Shown in pieces: positions 12,811-25,007 of a stretch of DNA of 64,000 bases. The stretch is from Castor canadensis (Eukaryota > Chordata > Mammalia > Rodentia > Castoridae). The notes below the pieces were generated by a model. That model was not told the DNA's origin. It searched no databases and saw only the letters and a program-made list of their open reading frames with translations. The stretch's first letter is position 1. Each line of letters opens with the position of its first letter. The stretch is from positions 40,528,853 to 40,592,852 of the forward strand of contig NC_133387.1 in NCBI RefSeq assembly GCF_047511655.1, written 5' to 3'. The translations under genes and the position numbers were made by a program.

Positions 12811-15407
12811 GACCTTGTTTTAGAACAGAGATTGCTAATTGTCAACTTCCCTCAAGGGTTGTTTCTGTGACCTGAACAGCATTTCTTTCTGTTTGTTTTG
12901 AACTGCTTTCTGACTTTTAAAGGATTTTTCATAAATGTAAAATGTTAAAATAAAAAAAAGAGTGAGAAAAGAAAAAACCTTGGCGTTTATTGAAAGAAGA
13001 AAACATTTAGCAAAATAGGCCCAAGTTTGACAGCACAACCATCAGCTGGTGGGAGCAATTGCTCTGTTTATGTGGTCCCTCCAGTCTTCCTGCCTAGTCC
13101 CACCTTTCCCAGTTGCCTTGCATCAAATCATTTCCATTTCTAGCTTTTGCTCTGCCTCTAACTGTCTATCCCACTGTGGAGTCATGTTTTCCAAAATATG
13201 TTCTGCAGAGTTGGCAAAACCTTTGATACATATAATTTTCTTGAGTAAATTTTTCTTAATCTTTAGTTTAAAAACCACTGGTTGAAGATTACTTGTTCAA
13301 TTCTAAAATAACTTTTATTTAGATATAACTATAATTTGTTATATTTATTATGTAAATTAGAAAATGTGGTTTCAAAGTAGGTTTAAAACAAATTTCAATG
13401 AAAAAGATCAGATAATTAAAATTAAGGAAGAATTGTATTACACAGAGAAATACATGTAGTCTTTTGGAGATCAGCAAACTGTGGCCCATAGGTCAAGCTT
13501 ACTGCTATTTGTTTTGGAAAACTACCATATCTATATTAACATATTACCTATGACTGTTTTCACTCTGAATGATAGAGTACAGTAATCTCAACAAAGACCA
13601 TAATGTCTACAATGCTGAGAATATTTACCATCTGACTTTTTAGAGATAAAATTTGCCAAACTTAGGGTAAAAACTGAGCAGTACCCACAGAACAAAAGGA
13701 AAGGATTCTGGATCAAGTGGGGACCAGATGTATAGACATTCTAGGGTTAAGTGATGTCTCATAGGGTATTTCTGCTCACTTAGATGTCATATACTTACTT
13801 TGTCACAGACAAATGAATAGGATATTTCATTCACTGTGCTTATAAATAATATTGAAATATGTAAAAAGTATCTATTATTTAGTATTTGATAGGCATTACA
13901 TTAAATGTTAGAAACAAATATGTGTATTATATATATTCATATATTTTATTTTTATACCATCCCATTGATAGGCACTGGTATATTATTTCCATTTCTAGAT
14001 AGTTTAAGTAGAATGCTTAGTGTCACATTTAAACCTAGTATGAATGTAACAAGGTAGTCATGTCATGGAAGCATGTCACAGGAAGGGGACTTTTACCAAG
14101 CTTTCAAGTTCAGGGAATTGGCTGGAGGCAGTGTATTAGCTAAATTACACGGAGTAAGTGGTGGTAGTGGTGGGGAGGGGGGATAGTAAATAACAGAAGA
14201 AAGAAAGAGAGCATACATGAAGCCCATAGGCAATCTCTGAATTTCCTGACAATTGCTTTCAATTTAGTCTTCTTCAGGTTACATTGAGTTAATGGGGTTG
14301 CATTTAAAGGCTGCATGAGAAATAATAATACTAACAATAACAAAAGGCTCCACCATTCATCCATGTATTATTTGGTTTAATCCCCAAGGAGCTTTATTAA
14401 ACAAACACTGCTATTAATTCCATTTTACAGAGGAAGAAATGCAAATATAAGACAAGTATCTTGCTTAGAGTTATCTAGATGAGAAGTGACAGAACCAGTT
14501 GTTAAAATAAGTCAGTCTAATTCCAGTCTAATTTGTCTCAACTACTGCACATTCAGTGTTAGTGCAATAACTCTCAGAACAACAGAGTCCTGGCAGCTAA
14601 ATTTCCAGGTTGAGAATTCAATTGTCCTGCAAAAATAAAGACATGATGGCTTCACAGAGTCAGTATCTGTCTGGGAGCCATTCCTTAGGTACAACTGCAA
14701 TGCCAGGTTCCCTCCTGTGCATCCAGCAGGGATCCGTGGTCCAATCGGAGGCAGCTAAGAGTAAACAGATTCAAACATCAGATGTCATGAGGTGAGTATG
14801 GCCCTCAATTAAAAAATATTGGATACCTCTCTATCTAGACAGACATTGTATTATGTGCCTTACTTTATAAATCAAGGAATAAATTTTATGGGCTTATCTA
14901 TAACTTGCCACAAATCATCCAAATTTTAAGGTATTAGATCTTAATCTAGAATGAAAGTCTGTGATTTCAATAATGATCACATTTTCCATATGATAATTTT
15001 CATATATGTACAAAATTTAATTTCTTAAAATCTAAAATATTAGAAAATTCAGAAATATTATTAAACACAGCTAACTAAGCCTCTGGCTTTCTTTTAATGT
15101 TCTAAGTCTACAAGAGCTGCTGAAAGGCAAATCATTCATGAAGAAAAATAACTGGGAATTAAAGAAATTTTCGCAATACTTTCATGACAATATTCATAAG
15201 ATTTTGAGGTTTTAGAGACTAACCTCAAAACTTTTCATTGTAATTTTATGCTTAAATGTCTTTAAGATACTTACTTAATTTTATTTCATCTCCTATCAAA
15301 TGGACTGCACAGACATTTTTTGAGATACTCTGTTCTTTCAAAGAAGATGATAATGGTTTAACAGTGTAACATTGCTAAGGAGGTTGCACAATTAAATCAT
15401 GAAAGAA
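12811..15407. other. Intergenic, mostly unassigned, with MIR-like traces near 13960-14040 and 14380-14530
   Basis: The 14380-14530 stretch ('ccattttacagaggaagaaa') follows the reverse MIR core. Elsewhere I see only AT-rich sequence. Confidence 0.4.
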
Positions 15408-15839
15408 ATCCCTTGGTGTTATGGGGGATCAGTTCCAGGGCCCATGTGAATATCAAAATCAGAGATAATCAAGTCCTTACATGAAATTGCATAGTATTTG
15501 CAGGTAACTATGCATATCCTCCCATATGCTTTATACCCTGAATGGCTTATAATGCCTAATACAATGTAAATTCCATATAAATAATTATTACAGTGTATTA
15601 CTTAGGAACTAATAACAAAAAACATCTGTATGTGTTTGGTATAGACACATTTTTCAAGTTATTATTATTGTTAGTATTATAATAATTATTATTATCATTT
15701 TTCTGGGGATAGAACCCAGGGCACATGGTAGGCAAGTAATTTAGTACTGAGCTCTACCCTCATACTTTTTTGAATATGTTTTATCCAGGGTTGGTCAAAT
15801 CCACAGAAACAAAATTCACAGATGTGGAGGGCTGACTAT
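15408..15839. mobile_element. Tigger/MER2-like DNA-transposon fossil, interrupted
   Basis: The left part ('gtgaatatcaaaatcagaga', 'gtattacttaggaactaata') and the right end ('gttggtcaaatccacagaaa', 'ggagggctgacta') match, by recall, the two ends and the body of a non-autonomous MER2-type element. A SINE and an ATT-rich tract at about 15660-15770 separate them. Confidence 0.65.
15698..15766 (-). repeat. SINE (tRNA/ID-like), antisense, inside the DNA-transposon fossil
   Basis: 'ggggatagaacccagggcac' and 'agtactgagctctaccctca' are the reverse of a tRNA-derived SINE. The TAT/ATT-rich tract to its left is the decayed tail. Confidence 0.65.
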
Positions 15840-15939
15840 ATTTAATTTTCTAATCAAATCTTTTTGAGGGATTTTTTATTTGAGAGAGACTAAATACAAT
15901 CCAAGAACACATATATGATATTCAGATTGTTTTCCTTAG

Positions 15940-16240
15940 TAAAGCAAGTTTATTTGGAAAACAGTACAGCAATTTTTAAAAAAAATTAAATGTAGACTTA
16001 TCATATGACTTAGTAACTCCACTTCTAGAACTGTATCCAGAATAATGAACATATATGTCCATAAAAACATTTACATTCAAATGGTCACACCCTTACTCAT
16101 AATGACCAAAAAGTAGAAAAATGTCCATCAAACCATAAACAGATAAACAAAATATGACCCATCCACAAAATGAAATATTATTTATCAATAAAAAGGAATA
16201 AAATACTGACAAATCTATAATAAAGACAATTTCAAAACTT
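15940..16240 (+). mobile_element. Old L1 ORF2 3' fragment, sense
   Basis: 'atcatatgacttagtaactc' followed by 'aaatgtccatcaaaccataa' follows the C-terminal ORF2 order seen also at 19120-19270. Confidence 0.65.
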
Positions 16241-16242
16241 AA

Positions 16243-16620
16243 ATAAGTCACTCTTAGCCCTGTATCACTGTGACAAACTACCAGAGATAACTCAAAATGA
16301 AGAAAGGTTTATTTAGTCTCACAGTTTCAGTTCATGGCCACTTTACCAGGCTGCTTTGGCCTTTGGTGGCACAGTTCATTACTGCCAGAGTATGTGTCAG
16401 AGGAGGCCTGTTCTCATAGCCGATGGGAAGCAGAGAGAGATAAAGGGGCCTGGGTGAAATATCATCTCCAAGGGCATATCCCCAGTGATCTAACCTCCCT
16501 CCACTAGGCCCCTTCTACTAAAGCTTTCCCCACCTACCAACAGTGCTATGGACTTGGGATCCAGCACTCAACACATGGGCCTTTGCGGAACATTCAAGAT
16601 CCAAACTATAACCTCCAGTC
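16243..16620. repeat. Rodent-type interspersed repeat, family not assigned
   Basis: 'ctgtatcactgtgacaaact' and 'gaaagaaaggtttattta'-like text, then 'gggaagcagagagagataaa', are typical of a widespread mammalian repeat class. I cannot name the family. Confidence 0.45.
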
Positions 16621-17697
16621 ATAAAAGAACATGTCTATGTACATTTTATGTCCAGAAATACAGATGTTAAAAGATAAGTTTTTCAGATTGGAGGTTGGGA
16701 TAGTGAGTGGTAATAAATTGTCCTGAGATTTCTATTTGGAGTGATGGATAGGCCCTAAAATTAGATGGTGGTGATATTCCTATAGCACTCAAATATGCTA
16801 ACATTCATTGACGTGTATACTAAAAATGGGTGGTTAATTTTATGTGAACTACATTTCAGCAAAGTTGTTTTAAAAAAACGAAGTTTGTACATTGTATAAT
16901 ACCTGGTGCATTTCAAGTTAAAGTAAGATGTTTGAGGCAGCAGGACAAAAACTAAATTTACTGATGTCTATTAGATTGTTTTGTAAATCTATCCACTTCC
17001 AGTTACAAGCTATCCATTATGTTGCAAGTTATAATTTTGAGGCTCAAAGTGCTTTGTGATTTAGAAAGTGTAAATATAGAAATCATATAAACAAAAGCAC
17101 ATACCTTTATCACCTGTTACAACATTTCATTTAAGGCTTCTAAAAGAGCCTAAATAACATTTAGATATAGTCATGACAGTTACTAGCCAGACATGTCAAT
17201 TTCAAAGGCATTTTCCAATGTACATTTCAGATGCAAACAGTCCTACTTGATGTATATAGATACCTGTTGAAAGGGAAAATGCACACCTTTTCCACTTCAT
17301 TCAAAGGAACATTAGTTCTCCAAACTCATTTTAAAATCACATTGTGGAAAATATTTGGTCAAAGCAAAGTGTTTTCTGTATGAAAGTAACCATTTTAAAA
17401 GTTGCTTTTATTGTACTAAAATGACAAAAATAGAAGTTTCAAAAAGCAATGTTTCAGTCTACTATGAAATATTTCATAACATTAGGTTTATTTGGTGCAT
17501 TTAAATGCTCAAACTTTATAGTAAAAGGCATCTATAACAATCCTCTGGTCCACTTCTCTCATTTTGCTGTGAGAAAACAATCCCTTAAAAATTGCTATTT
17601 AATTTTTTCCTGATAAATAAAATCTATGTTTCTACATTTGAGCTAGCTATATAGTAGCATATAGCTGTGGTAGAAGCAGATAGCTGAAGTTTTGAAG

Positions 17698-18068
17698 GCC
17701 CAGCTGTGGTAGACAGGTAATGACCCTTACCCTCCATATATCATGGTCCTAATCCAGCAACTTGTGAAAAAGTTATTTTACATGATAAAGGGACTTTGTA
17801 GACGTGATTAAGGATCCTGAGATAGGAAGTTTATTCTGGTTTATCCAGATGAACCCTGTGCAATCCCATCTCTCCTTATAAGAGGAATGCAGGAGGACCA
17901 GAGTCTGAGAGGGATTTAAGAACTGAAGCAGAAGTCAGGAAGGAAAGAAAATGCTACACTACTGGCATTGGAGATGGAAGGAAGGGCCACAAGCCAAAGA
18001 ATATAGGAGGCTTCTGTAAACTGGAAAAGGCACAGAAACAGATTCTTTCTCTCGAGCCGCTGAAGGAA
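17698..18068 (+). repeat. Ancient LTR-like repeat, left part
   Basis: 'gggactttgtagacgtgatt', 'tccttataagaggaatgcag' and 'gctgaaggaacgaggcc' follow a well-known old mammalian repeat (MaLR/ERVL-like; exact family uncertain). Its conserved end is missing here and reappears at about 20160-20215. Confidence 0.6.
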
Positions 18069-18141
18069 CGAGGCCTATTCACATAGTAAGAAAACAAATA
18101 ACTTGGTTTAAGAATGGACAAATGACCTAAACAGACACTTC

Positions 18142-18847
18142 CCTCTCTCTCCCTCCCTGTCTCCCATCTTCTCTCTCTCTTTTTGAGACTGGATCTCTCT
18201 TGCTATGTAGTCCAGCCTGGCCTCAAACTTGGCAATCCTCCTGCATCAGCCCCCTGAATGCTAGGATTGTTTTAGAGAAGAAGCCTCAGCTCCTGGAATC
18301 ACAATGGACTAGGCTGGGCCACCCATGCTAATATGCCAATCAAAAAGATGGGGTGAAGGTAGGAGCAGAATGAGGTCTAATCAATGTGACCACACTGGGA
18401 ACAACAGATACAGAGGCCCAGTAACTGCAGATTCCTTTGAGGGACTGTCAGAGACTTTGAGATTTTAAGGAAAGAGAAGTAAAGGTTTCTGGTTCTGTTA
18501 GGTGGTGTTGGAGAAGGGCTTACTGCTGTCATTCCTTGAGGGGAACAATCTGGTTCCCATGAAATGATTCCAGGGTGCAGCCCGACTCCCCACAATGAGG
18601 TAATAGAGCCCATGGAGGCAGGTGGTGATCTCATCATGGGTGATGTGTGAAGGTTGCCTCTACTTGTGCACAGTTTTGATTCCTTGTTATAAAGATGCTT
18701 ATTGATCAGTTCTGTTTTGCAATTCTGAGATAATTGCAGAATATAGTAATGCAAGAGGAAAAAAAAGTTAAGAGGCAAAATAGAGTCAGAGAGGTTCAAA
18801 ATGGAGTCAGTTAGACCAGCAATGGGGCTCTGCTTCAGGATTATAGG
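18142..18847 (-). repeat. B1-like SINE, antisense, inserted in the L1 and itself split by an LTR
   Basis: The body runs from the CT-rich tail at 18142 to 'gctaggat', then resumes as 'ggattatagg' at 18838-18847. It is flanked by 15-bp direct repeats with one mismatch (18127-18141 and 18848-18862), which are L1 bases duplicated on insertion. Confidence 0.75.
18268..18837 (-). mobile_element. Solo LTR of an endogenous retrovirus (ERV1-type by duplication length)
   Basis: A 570-base block starting TGTTTTAG and ending CTTCA is flanked by the 4-bp repeat 'ggat' (18264-18267 and 18838-18841) and interrupts a SINE. A 4-bp duplication fits gammaretrovirus-like ERV1 elements. The minus orientation is inferred from the start 'tgaagcagagccccattgct' on that strand. 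No internal viral genes are present; frames inside are not viral proteins. Confidence 0.65.
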
Positions 18848-19793
18848 CTAAACAGACAGTTCTGAAAAGAAAACATATGAAAAAATATATGCAAAGTTAC
18901 ATAAAAATGCTCAGCATCAATAATCTTTGGGGAAATGTGAGTCAAAACCACAATGAGATTTCATCTCGCACCTGTTACAATGTTTATCATCAAAAAGACA
19001 AAAATTTGTCTTTCAACATGGATGTCCAGAAAATAGACCCTTTGTACTCTTTTCATGGGAGTGTAAATTGGTACAGTCATTATGGAAAGCAGTATAGAGG
19101 GTGCTTAAAAATTATAATTACAATTATCATATGATTCAGCAATCCCATTACTGGGTGTGTATCAAAATGAAATGAAATCAGTATCTCAAGGAGAGGTCTG
19201 TACTCCCATGTTCACTGCAGCATTATTTACCATAGCTAATATATAAACAGCCTAAGTGCCCATTGATGGATGAACAGATAATGGAAGTATTATGTATGCA
19301 TAACATATAATATACAGGCAAATATAATATAAATAATATGATTCCATATATGTGGAATATTATTCATTCCTAAAAAAGAAGAAAATCCTGTCATTTGTAA
19401 TACCATGGATGACCCTATATGACATTGTCCTAAGTGAAATGAACAAAGCATAGGAAAGAAAATACTGCATGATCTCATTTATGGTTGGATCTGAAAACTC
19501 AGTTGAATTTATAGAATTCTAGTACAATAGTAGTTGCCAAGGACTGGGAGGAAGTAAGGAGATGTTGGTCATAGAATGCAATGTGTGAGCAAAGCAGAAT
19601 GAAAACACTTGAGGTCCAAGGTACAGCATGGTAATAATGTTGTACTATGTACTGAGATTTTGCTACAGTAGGACATCTTAAATATTGCCACAATAAGAAG
19701 AAAAAAGAAACAATCAGAGGTGATAGATATGCTAATTAACTTGATCATATAGTCATTTCACAGGTATATGTTGATGAAAACATCACGTTGTAG

Positions 19794-19942
19794 GTGGGCG
19801 TGGTAGCATGGGCTGAGGTCAGCTTGGGCAAGAGCTATACCCTACATGAAAAATAAACTAACACAAAGAGCGGTGGCAAATGTTAGATCATTTAACAAGC
19901 TCAAGGCCTGGAGTTCAAATCCCAGTACCATACAAAAAAATT
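19794..19942 (+). repeat. Diverged SINE in the L1 3' region
   Basis: 'gtgggcgtggtagcatggg' head and 'ggagttcaaatcccagtacc' end. L1 text 'gttgta' resumes after it as 'ttgtgtacctta'. Confidence 0.6.
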
Positions 19943-20056
19943 ATTGTGTACCTTAACTATAACTACATTTTAATTTATTTATATCTTATAAAAGCTGAGG
20001 GTAAAATAAAAATAAAAGTAATAAAATAGAAAATAAGGAAATGAGTGCTAATTAAC

Positions 20057-20217
20057 AAAATCAGAGAGAAAGAGAGAGAGAAAGAGAAAGAGTCTGATTT
20101 CATACTGTTGACATCCAGAAATGTAAGAAAGCAAGAATAGGTTATCATTTTCAAAATCTGTGTTGTTTTAAGCCACTAAATTTGTGGTAGCGTGTTCAAG
20201 TAGCAATTGGAGTCAAA
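20057..20217 (+). repeat. Ancient LTR-like repeat, right part, with GA-rich tract
   Basis: After a GAGA-rich tract (20064-20094), 'tgttgttttaagccactaaa' followed by 'tttgtggtagc' is the conserved 3' end of the repeat begun at 17698. Confidence 0.6.
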
Positions 20218-20449
20218 CTGTATTTTAAAAACTTAAGAACCAATGTCTAGGATATTTGAATCATCAATACTTGTTTTTCTACTTATTTTATAAAATAAAA
20301 TACCCAAGTCACTTGCAAGTATTCACTTCTAATGAACTGATATTTTAATTTAACGTATAACAAAATTAGAGTCAGAGCTTCATTCTACCTTCTAAGTAGA
20401 CATTGTTCAAATGCTATTCCTTAAAAATACTAACTTTAGATTCATTCTT

Positions 20450-21050
20450 GCCAGAGATCTAGATGTAAAGAAAAGAGTCCTGACCCATACCTGTATAGGC
20501 CTTACATTCTAGTAGAAAAAACAAATAATGAGCAAAGAAGGATATGGATTAAATATTGAGTTTGCTTGAAGTTCTGAAAAAGAAAATAAATAATACAATG
20601 TTAAAGATGCCCTGGGTCTTTAGCCAATTTAGACAGAGTGTTGAAGAGGTGACACTCACTTGAGATTGTAGAATAAGTGATGGAGCCCTCCCTCTAGCAC
20701 CAGTGTCTGTTCATTTCAAGAGCTGTCAAAAGGCTGCTGAGTTGAAGCATAAAACATGTAAGTAGAGCTGAGAATAAATAAAAAATAGGGTAAAAGAGAA
20801 AGAGCTAGGAGGGGTCAGGAACTGTAGGTCATAGTGGTTCTGGTAGTTTTACCCATTATTGATAAAAGATTTCAGAGTAGAGGCATGGTATGATTTACAA
20901 TTTGAATGTTCACTCCTGATCAACCTATGGCTTATGAACTGACTGGGGCCGGACTGAAGCAGAGACCAAGGTGGTGTTTTCTTCAGGGAACCACAGAAGA
21001 CATGGTGATAGTCTAGACCATTTTCTATGGCAAAAGACAGAACAATGGGT
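20450..21050. repeat. L2-like fossil
   Basis: Successive blocks ('ccttacattctagtagaaaa', 'gaagaggtgacactcacttg', 'catggtatgatttacaattt') keep the L2 consensus order as I recall it. Confidence 0.45.
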
Positions 21051-24000
21051 TTTGAGGTTCCTTTCAACTCTTTGTTAAGGATTGAATGCAGAAGTGGAGC
21101 AGTGAGTAACAGAGAAGGGAGGAGATCTCCAACATCTTCCTAGTTTATGAAGAAGGATACTGAATAGTGCCCTTTTCCAGAACAGGAAAGACAAAAAAAG
21201 GAACCAAGTTTAAAGAGACTTTCTAAGGACAACTAAGAGAATGACTCGCTTTAATTATTTTCATTTAAAAATTATGATTTGTCTATAATCCTAGATATAA
21301 ATGAAGCAGGAATATGCCATCAGTAAATGCAGTTTCAGGGTATCCTCTTTTTAACAACTCACTGATTTTCCTCATTAATATATTTTAATAGAATAAATCT
21401 GGTTCTCTCTTTATTCATCCAGATTTTTCCCATTAATTTGTAAGCAGTTAAAAAAAATAAGGAACTGTTTTAAATGCAGGAAAAGAAAAGAAAAAAAGAG
21501 TTGGAAACTTAGCCTATGAATGAGAATTAAAGATGTATATTTACTTGTTGAGCTTCAGTACCAGTGAATTTTACTTCTGTCTCTCCTGTAGCTAATTTTT
21601 AGTTACAATCTCTGCAACTGACCACATCACACACATTAATCATTAAAATTATTAATGATGGATAGGTAATTATCAGACAGCTTGGAAAGAAAAGCAGCTT
21701 TGCTATTCCAATCTTTCTAACATTTGACTAATTATCTTCTGAAAGATAGTGAGCATTTCTGATGACTCTTTATTTTTACTCTGCCAATAACCAAACTATA
21801 CTTGTCCCTGAAACTTTTTGATTGGATAGTTTCTATGTGGCCACATGAGTATTCTGTTTTTCCCTAGCAAATGATTACAATTTCAAAATATAAATCATTA
21901 TTGCATTTTCCTGGCAAAATGCATGAGTACAGCAAAATATTTAATAATTTATATGGTCTATAGTTTGTCCTGATGTAAGACAATTTTCTTTTAGCTGTAA
22001 AGAGCAAAAAGACAAATTCAAACCCACTAAACCCTACTTATAGGTAGTGTATTTTAGATACTTAATGACATTTTAGGCCAAGAAATATAGGCTGTCCTCA
22101 AAAGATTTAGGTGACATAGACTGGCAAGCCTCAGGAATTGGGATATATCTCCATCAATCTCTATTTTTTTCTTTTCCTCTGACTAGACCCTCTCTCTTCT
22201 ATCACTGTGCACAAGTGAGAATATTGTTTATCACTCTCATGTGTTTTTCTCCTTTGCCCTTCTCTTTGGGCACCTACCATGGTCTTTTTTCTCTCCACTC
22301 ACCAGCTTTCATCATTTGTCACACCTATAGCCAAATACCTATTAGCTTCTGCTTCTGAGTTACTTGTGTTCAGTTCAAATTGACCATGTAAGCAACCATA
22401 CCAATTTTTTGTTTCTGGGCAAAAGAATCTATGGTCTCAGTAGAGTCAGTACTGACACCAAGATGGCTTCAGTAAAGAGCAAGAGTGTTCTCACTTAGTA
22501 AAACATATATGGAACTCATGTTATATAAACATGCATTTTTCACTAAGTTTGCTCCAAATTATGCAGTACACTGCAACACTGAGAAACTCATATCTTTATA
22601 TAATAAGATGCAAAAAGGTATAATTTTATAGGTTTTATCCAGTGTTTTAATAACAGTAAGCTATTATATTCATCATAATAGCTTCTTGGAACAGACCCTA
22701 TTCCAACTGCACCCCTCCCCTCTCCATCCCCTAAACAGTATACACACACTTTGGAGTCTTAAACTCTGTGAAGTATTATTTTCATTCCTGTTGTACAGGA
22801 AAATGAGGTTAAGAGTGAGGGAGTAGGCTGTTCAAATTAATAGCCAGGAAATATGTAGCATATCTAGGATTAGAGCCCAGGTATCCTGTGTGGTTAACAA
22901 TTGTCCTGAATTCAGTGTTTTGTCCATGACAGCCTATCTGATGATATTTAAATGAACTTGACAAGAACTGAACTATTTCCTTTTGTAAGAAAATCATCAT
23001 TTGAAATTTTCTCCTGAAAAACTTTTTTTTTTCCATTGAAACTATGTTGTATTTATTAGCTCTTGGCTTTACTCTTCCTATAGTCATGCTTTTTCTCAGT
23101 GATATTTACTGAATCTTACAAATATCCTGAGTATCAATAATTAATGTACCATGCACGTTTTTTCTTCATCTTTTCAAAAATCATGATGTAAAAAAATGAA
23201 TCTTGTAGTAATTTTTGATTAGCCCCCCAGACACGTGGCAACACTTTATTTTTTCTTTCACAGTCCTATGCTTAGCATATCTTACAGTTCAAAGTCAATT
23301 TAGATAAATTTTCTACTGAGGATTGAATAGTATTCTTAAGTCATTTTTAGCTTTTTCCATTTCAACTCACTTATATGAAAGAAAACTGGTGTTTGCTGCA
23401 AAGCTATTTTAAACTCATAGGCTGATAGTTGTAAATGAAAAACTGAAGGTACTTGATGGGAGTCAGATACGTGACTCAGATATGTGACTGTATCCTTTAA
23501 GAAAGTGTCAAGACTTACTGCCTTTCTTACAGATATTGCCAATTAACTCAAAAGATTTCCCATGATTTGATTCCTGATTAATCAGAAATAAAACAACTCC
23601 TGATGATTTAAAAAATAAACTGATGACACTGATGCTTGCTTGCTTCTGTCTCAGAAAAAAATGGTATTTATTTTTCTGACTTTATAAGCTAAAACAAACA
23701 AAAAACGTACATTAAGAAGTCTCTGAGTTTTCATCCTGCTCACATTATATAGCTCTTACATAATTAGGCTTTGTAATGCAATCCCTTGGCTTCATCCACC
23801 CAAAAGTTATATTTCATTTTTATCTTAGAAGGTTGGGTGCCATTTTGGCATATAAATCAAATTTTCTGCACCACAAAGAACTTATTTTCAAATGGGTTAA
23901 TACTTTCGCTTTTTGAGACAGGTTTTAAGCTTTGAAATGGTAATTTGCTTTAAAATTTAAAAAGAATAAACCCTTCTAAAAAACTTTTTATGCATTTGGA

Positions 24001-24094
24001 CACATCCTGTTGTCAGTCACTACTACACTTAGTCTCACCTTGCTCCTCCAGCTCTGTAGGGAGGTTGTGAGGCTACCCTCAGCATCATCTCTAG

Positions 24095-24098
<4 letters not shown>
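21050..24098. other. Intergenic upstream of VWDE, nothing firm; MIR-like trace at 22763-22900
   Basis: AT-rich single-copy-looking DNA with no open frame worth calling. 22763-22900 follows the reverse MIR core pattern. This is the nearest upstream flank of VWDE and could hold enhancers, but none is visible by eye. Confidence 0.4.

Positions 24099-24130
<32 letters not shown>
24099..24130. repeat. (TG)n microsatellite
   Basis: About 15 uninterrupted TG dinucleotides. Confidence 0.97.
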
Positions 24131-24473
24131 TCATTTGAAAAAGGAGCCACTTTTTCACACCTGTGAAGACAACTCAATGAATTGGAAACCATCCCTGGCA
24201 ATTGTGGGTTCCTGTGGCCATATGCTGGGGAATCCAGAGTCACTGGGTCACTACTGGACAACTGAGAGCTCTAAGGTTCATTTGTAAATACATGTTGACT
24301 GACTGACATGAGTAGTGTCTGCCTTGTACTTGTGAAAACCTGTCAAAAAGACAGGGTTTCTACTGTCCCAGAATTCACCTCCACTGTTTCCCCATCGCAT
24401 CTTCCGGGAAGCAAGTTCACGTCTGTGAGCAATCAGCATCACTAATTACACGATAAAAAAAAAATCCATCTAC

Positions 24474-24606
24474 AGCCAGGAAGTGGCGATGCACACCTCC
24501 AATCTAGCAGTGCTCGGGAGACAGGCAGGAGGATGTGGGGTCTAGGCTGGGCTACCTAGTGAGTTCAAGGACAGCGTAAGCTATGGAGCAAGATGCTGTC
24601 TTAATA
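24474..24606 (+). repeat. B1-like SINE
   Basis: 'gccaggaagtggcgatgcac' head, 'gacaggcaggaggatgtggg' body and an A-rich tail. It lies about 400 bases upstream of VWDE exon 1. Confidence 0.8.
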
Positions 24607-24779
24607 AAAAAAGAATCCATCTGCAGATATAATGAGGGCATTGCTCCTTCCAAGAGAAACTTGCAAGGCTTCATTTTGTTGGCGGTTCATCTGAGCTGTC
24701 TCTAGTTTACCAAGAATAAACACTTGTTAGTATAGCAAGGCGTGACATCCCAAAGCTACATATACAACCCAGAGCTCGA

Positions 24780-25007
24780 GTGCTGGCTCTGCGAATGCAG
24801 GGTGACATCCAAGGTGGTGGAGCCACTGCCAGGACGGGTTGGGCGTGTCTGTTATTAAGGCCCTCAGCCAGGATTGGGGGGAGGAGTCTCTAGGACCCCG
24901 GATAAGGGACACACAGGCTCAGTCACTACCCCGTCCTAACCCGGACCCAGGACTCGCACCCTCCCTGCAGGCCCGGAGGTGGAGCCGCGGCAGCCGCAGC
25001 CACAGCG
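24780..25007 (+). promoter_or_regulatory. VWDE: Putative VWDE promoter and 5' UTR in a small CpG-rich region
   Basis: Base composition changes sharply from AT-rich to GC- and CpG-rich from about 24,890 and returns to AT-rich by about 25,250, spanning exon 1. An inverted CCAAT box (ATTGG) lies at 24873-24877, directly followed by a G-rich GC-box-like run. I see no good TATA box, so initiation may be dispersed. The transcription start cannot be fixed from sequence alone. Confidence 0.5.

Larger units (their letters stand above)
18073..20034 (+). mobile_element. Old L1 3' half, sense, inserted in the LTR-like repeat
   Basis: ORF2 text starts at 'aaaacaaataacttgg' (18092), resumes after 18862 ('caaaaccacaatgagatttc'), and runs to an A-rich tail near 20030. 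Diverged direct repeats 'aaggaacgagg' (about 18064) and 'aaggaaatgag' (20035) may be its target-site duplication. Ends are approximate. Confidence 0.65.

Noticed and set aside
18377..18799. 140-codon minus-strand frame
   Set aside because: It lies inside a solo LTR and shows no retroviral or cellular protein motif.
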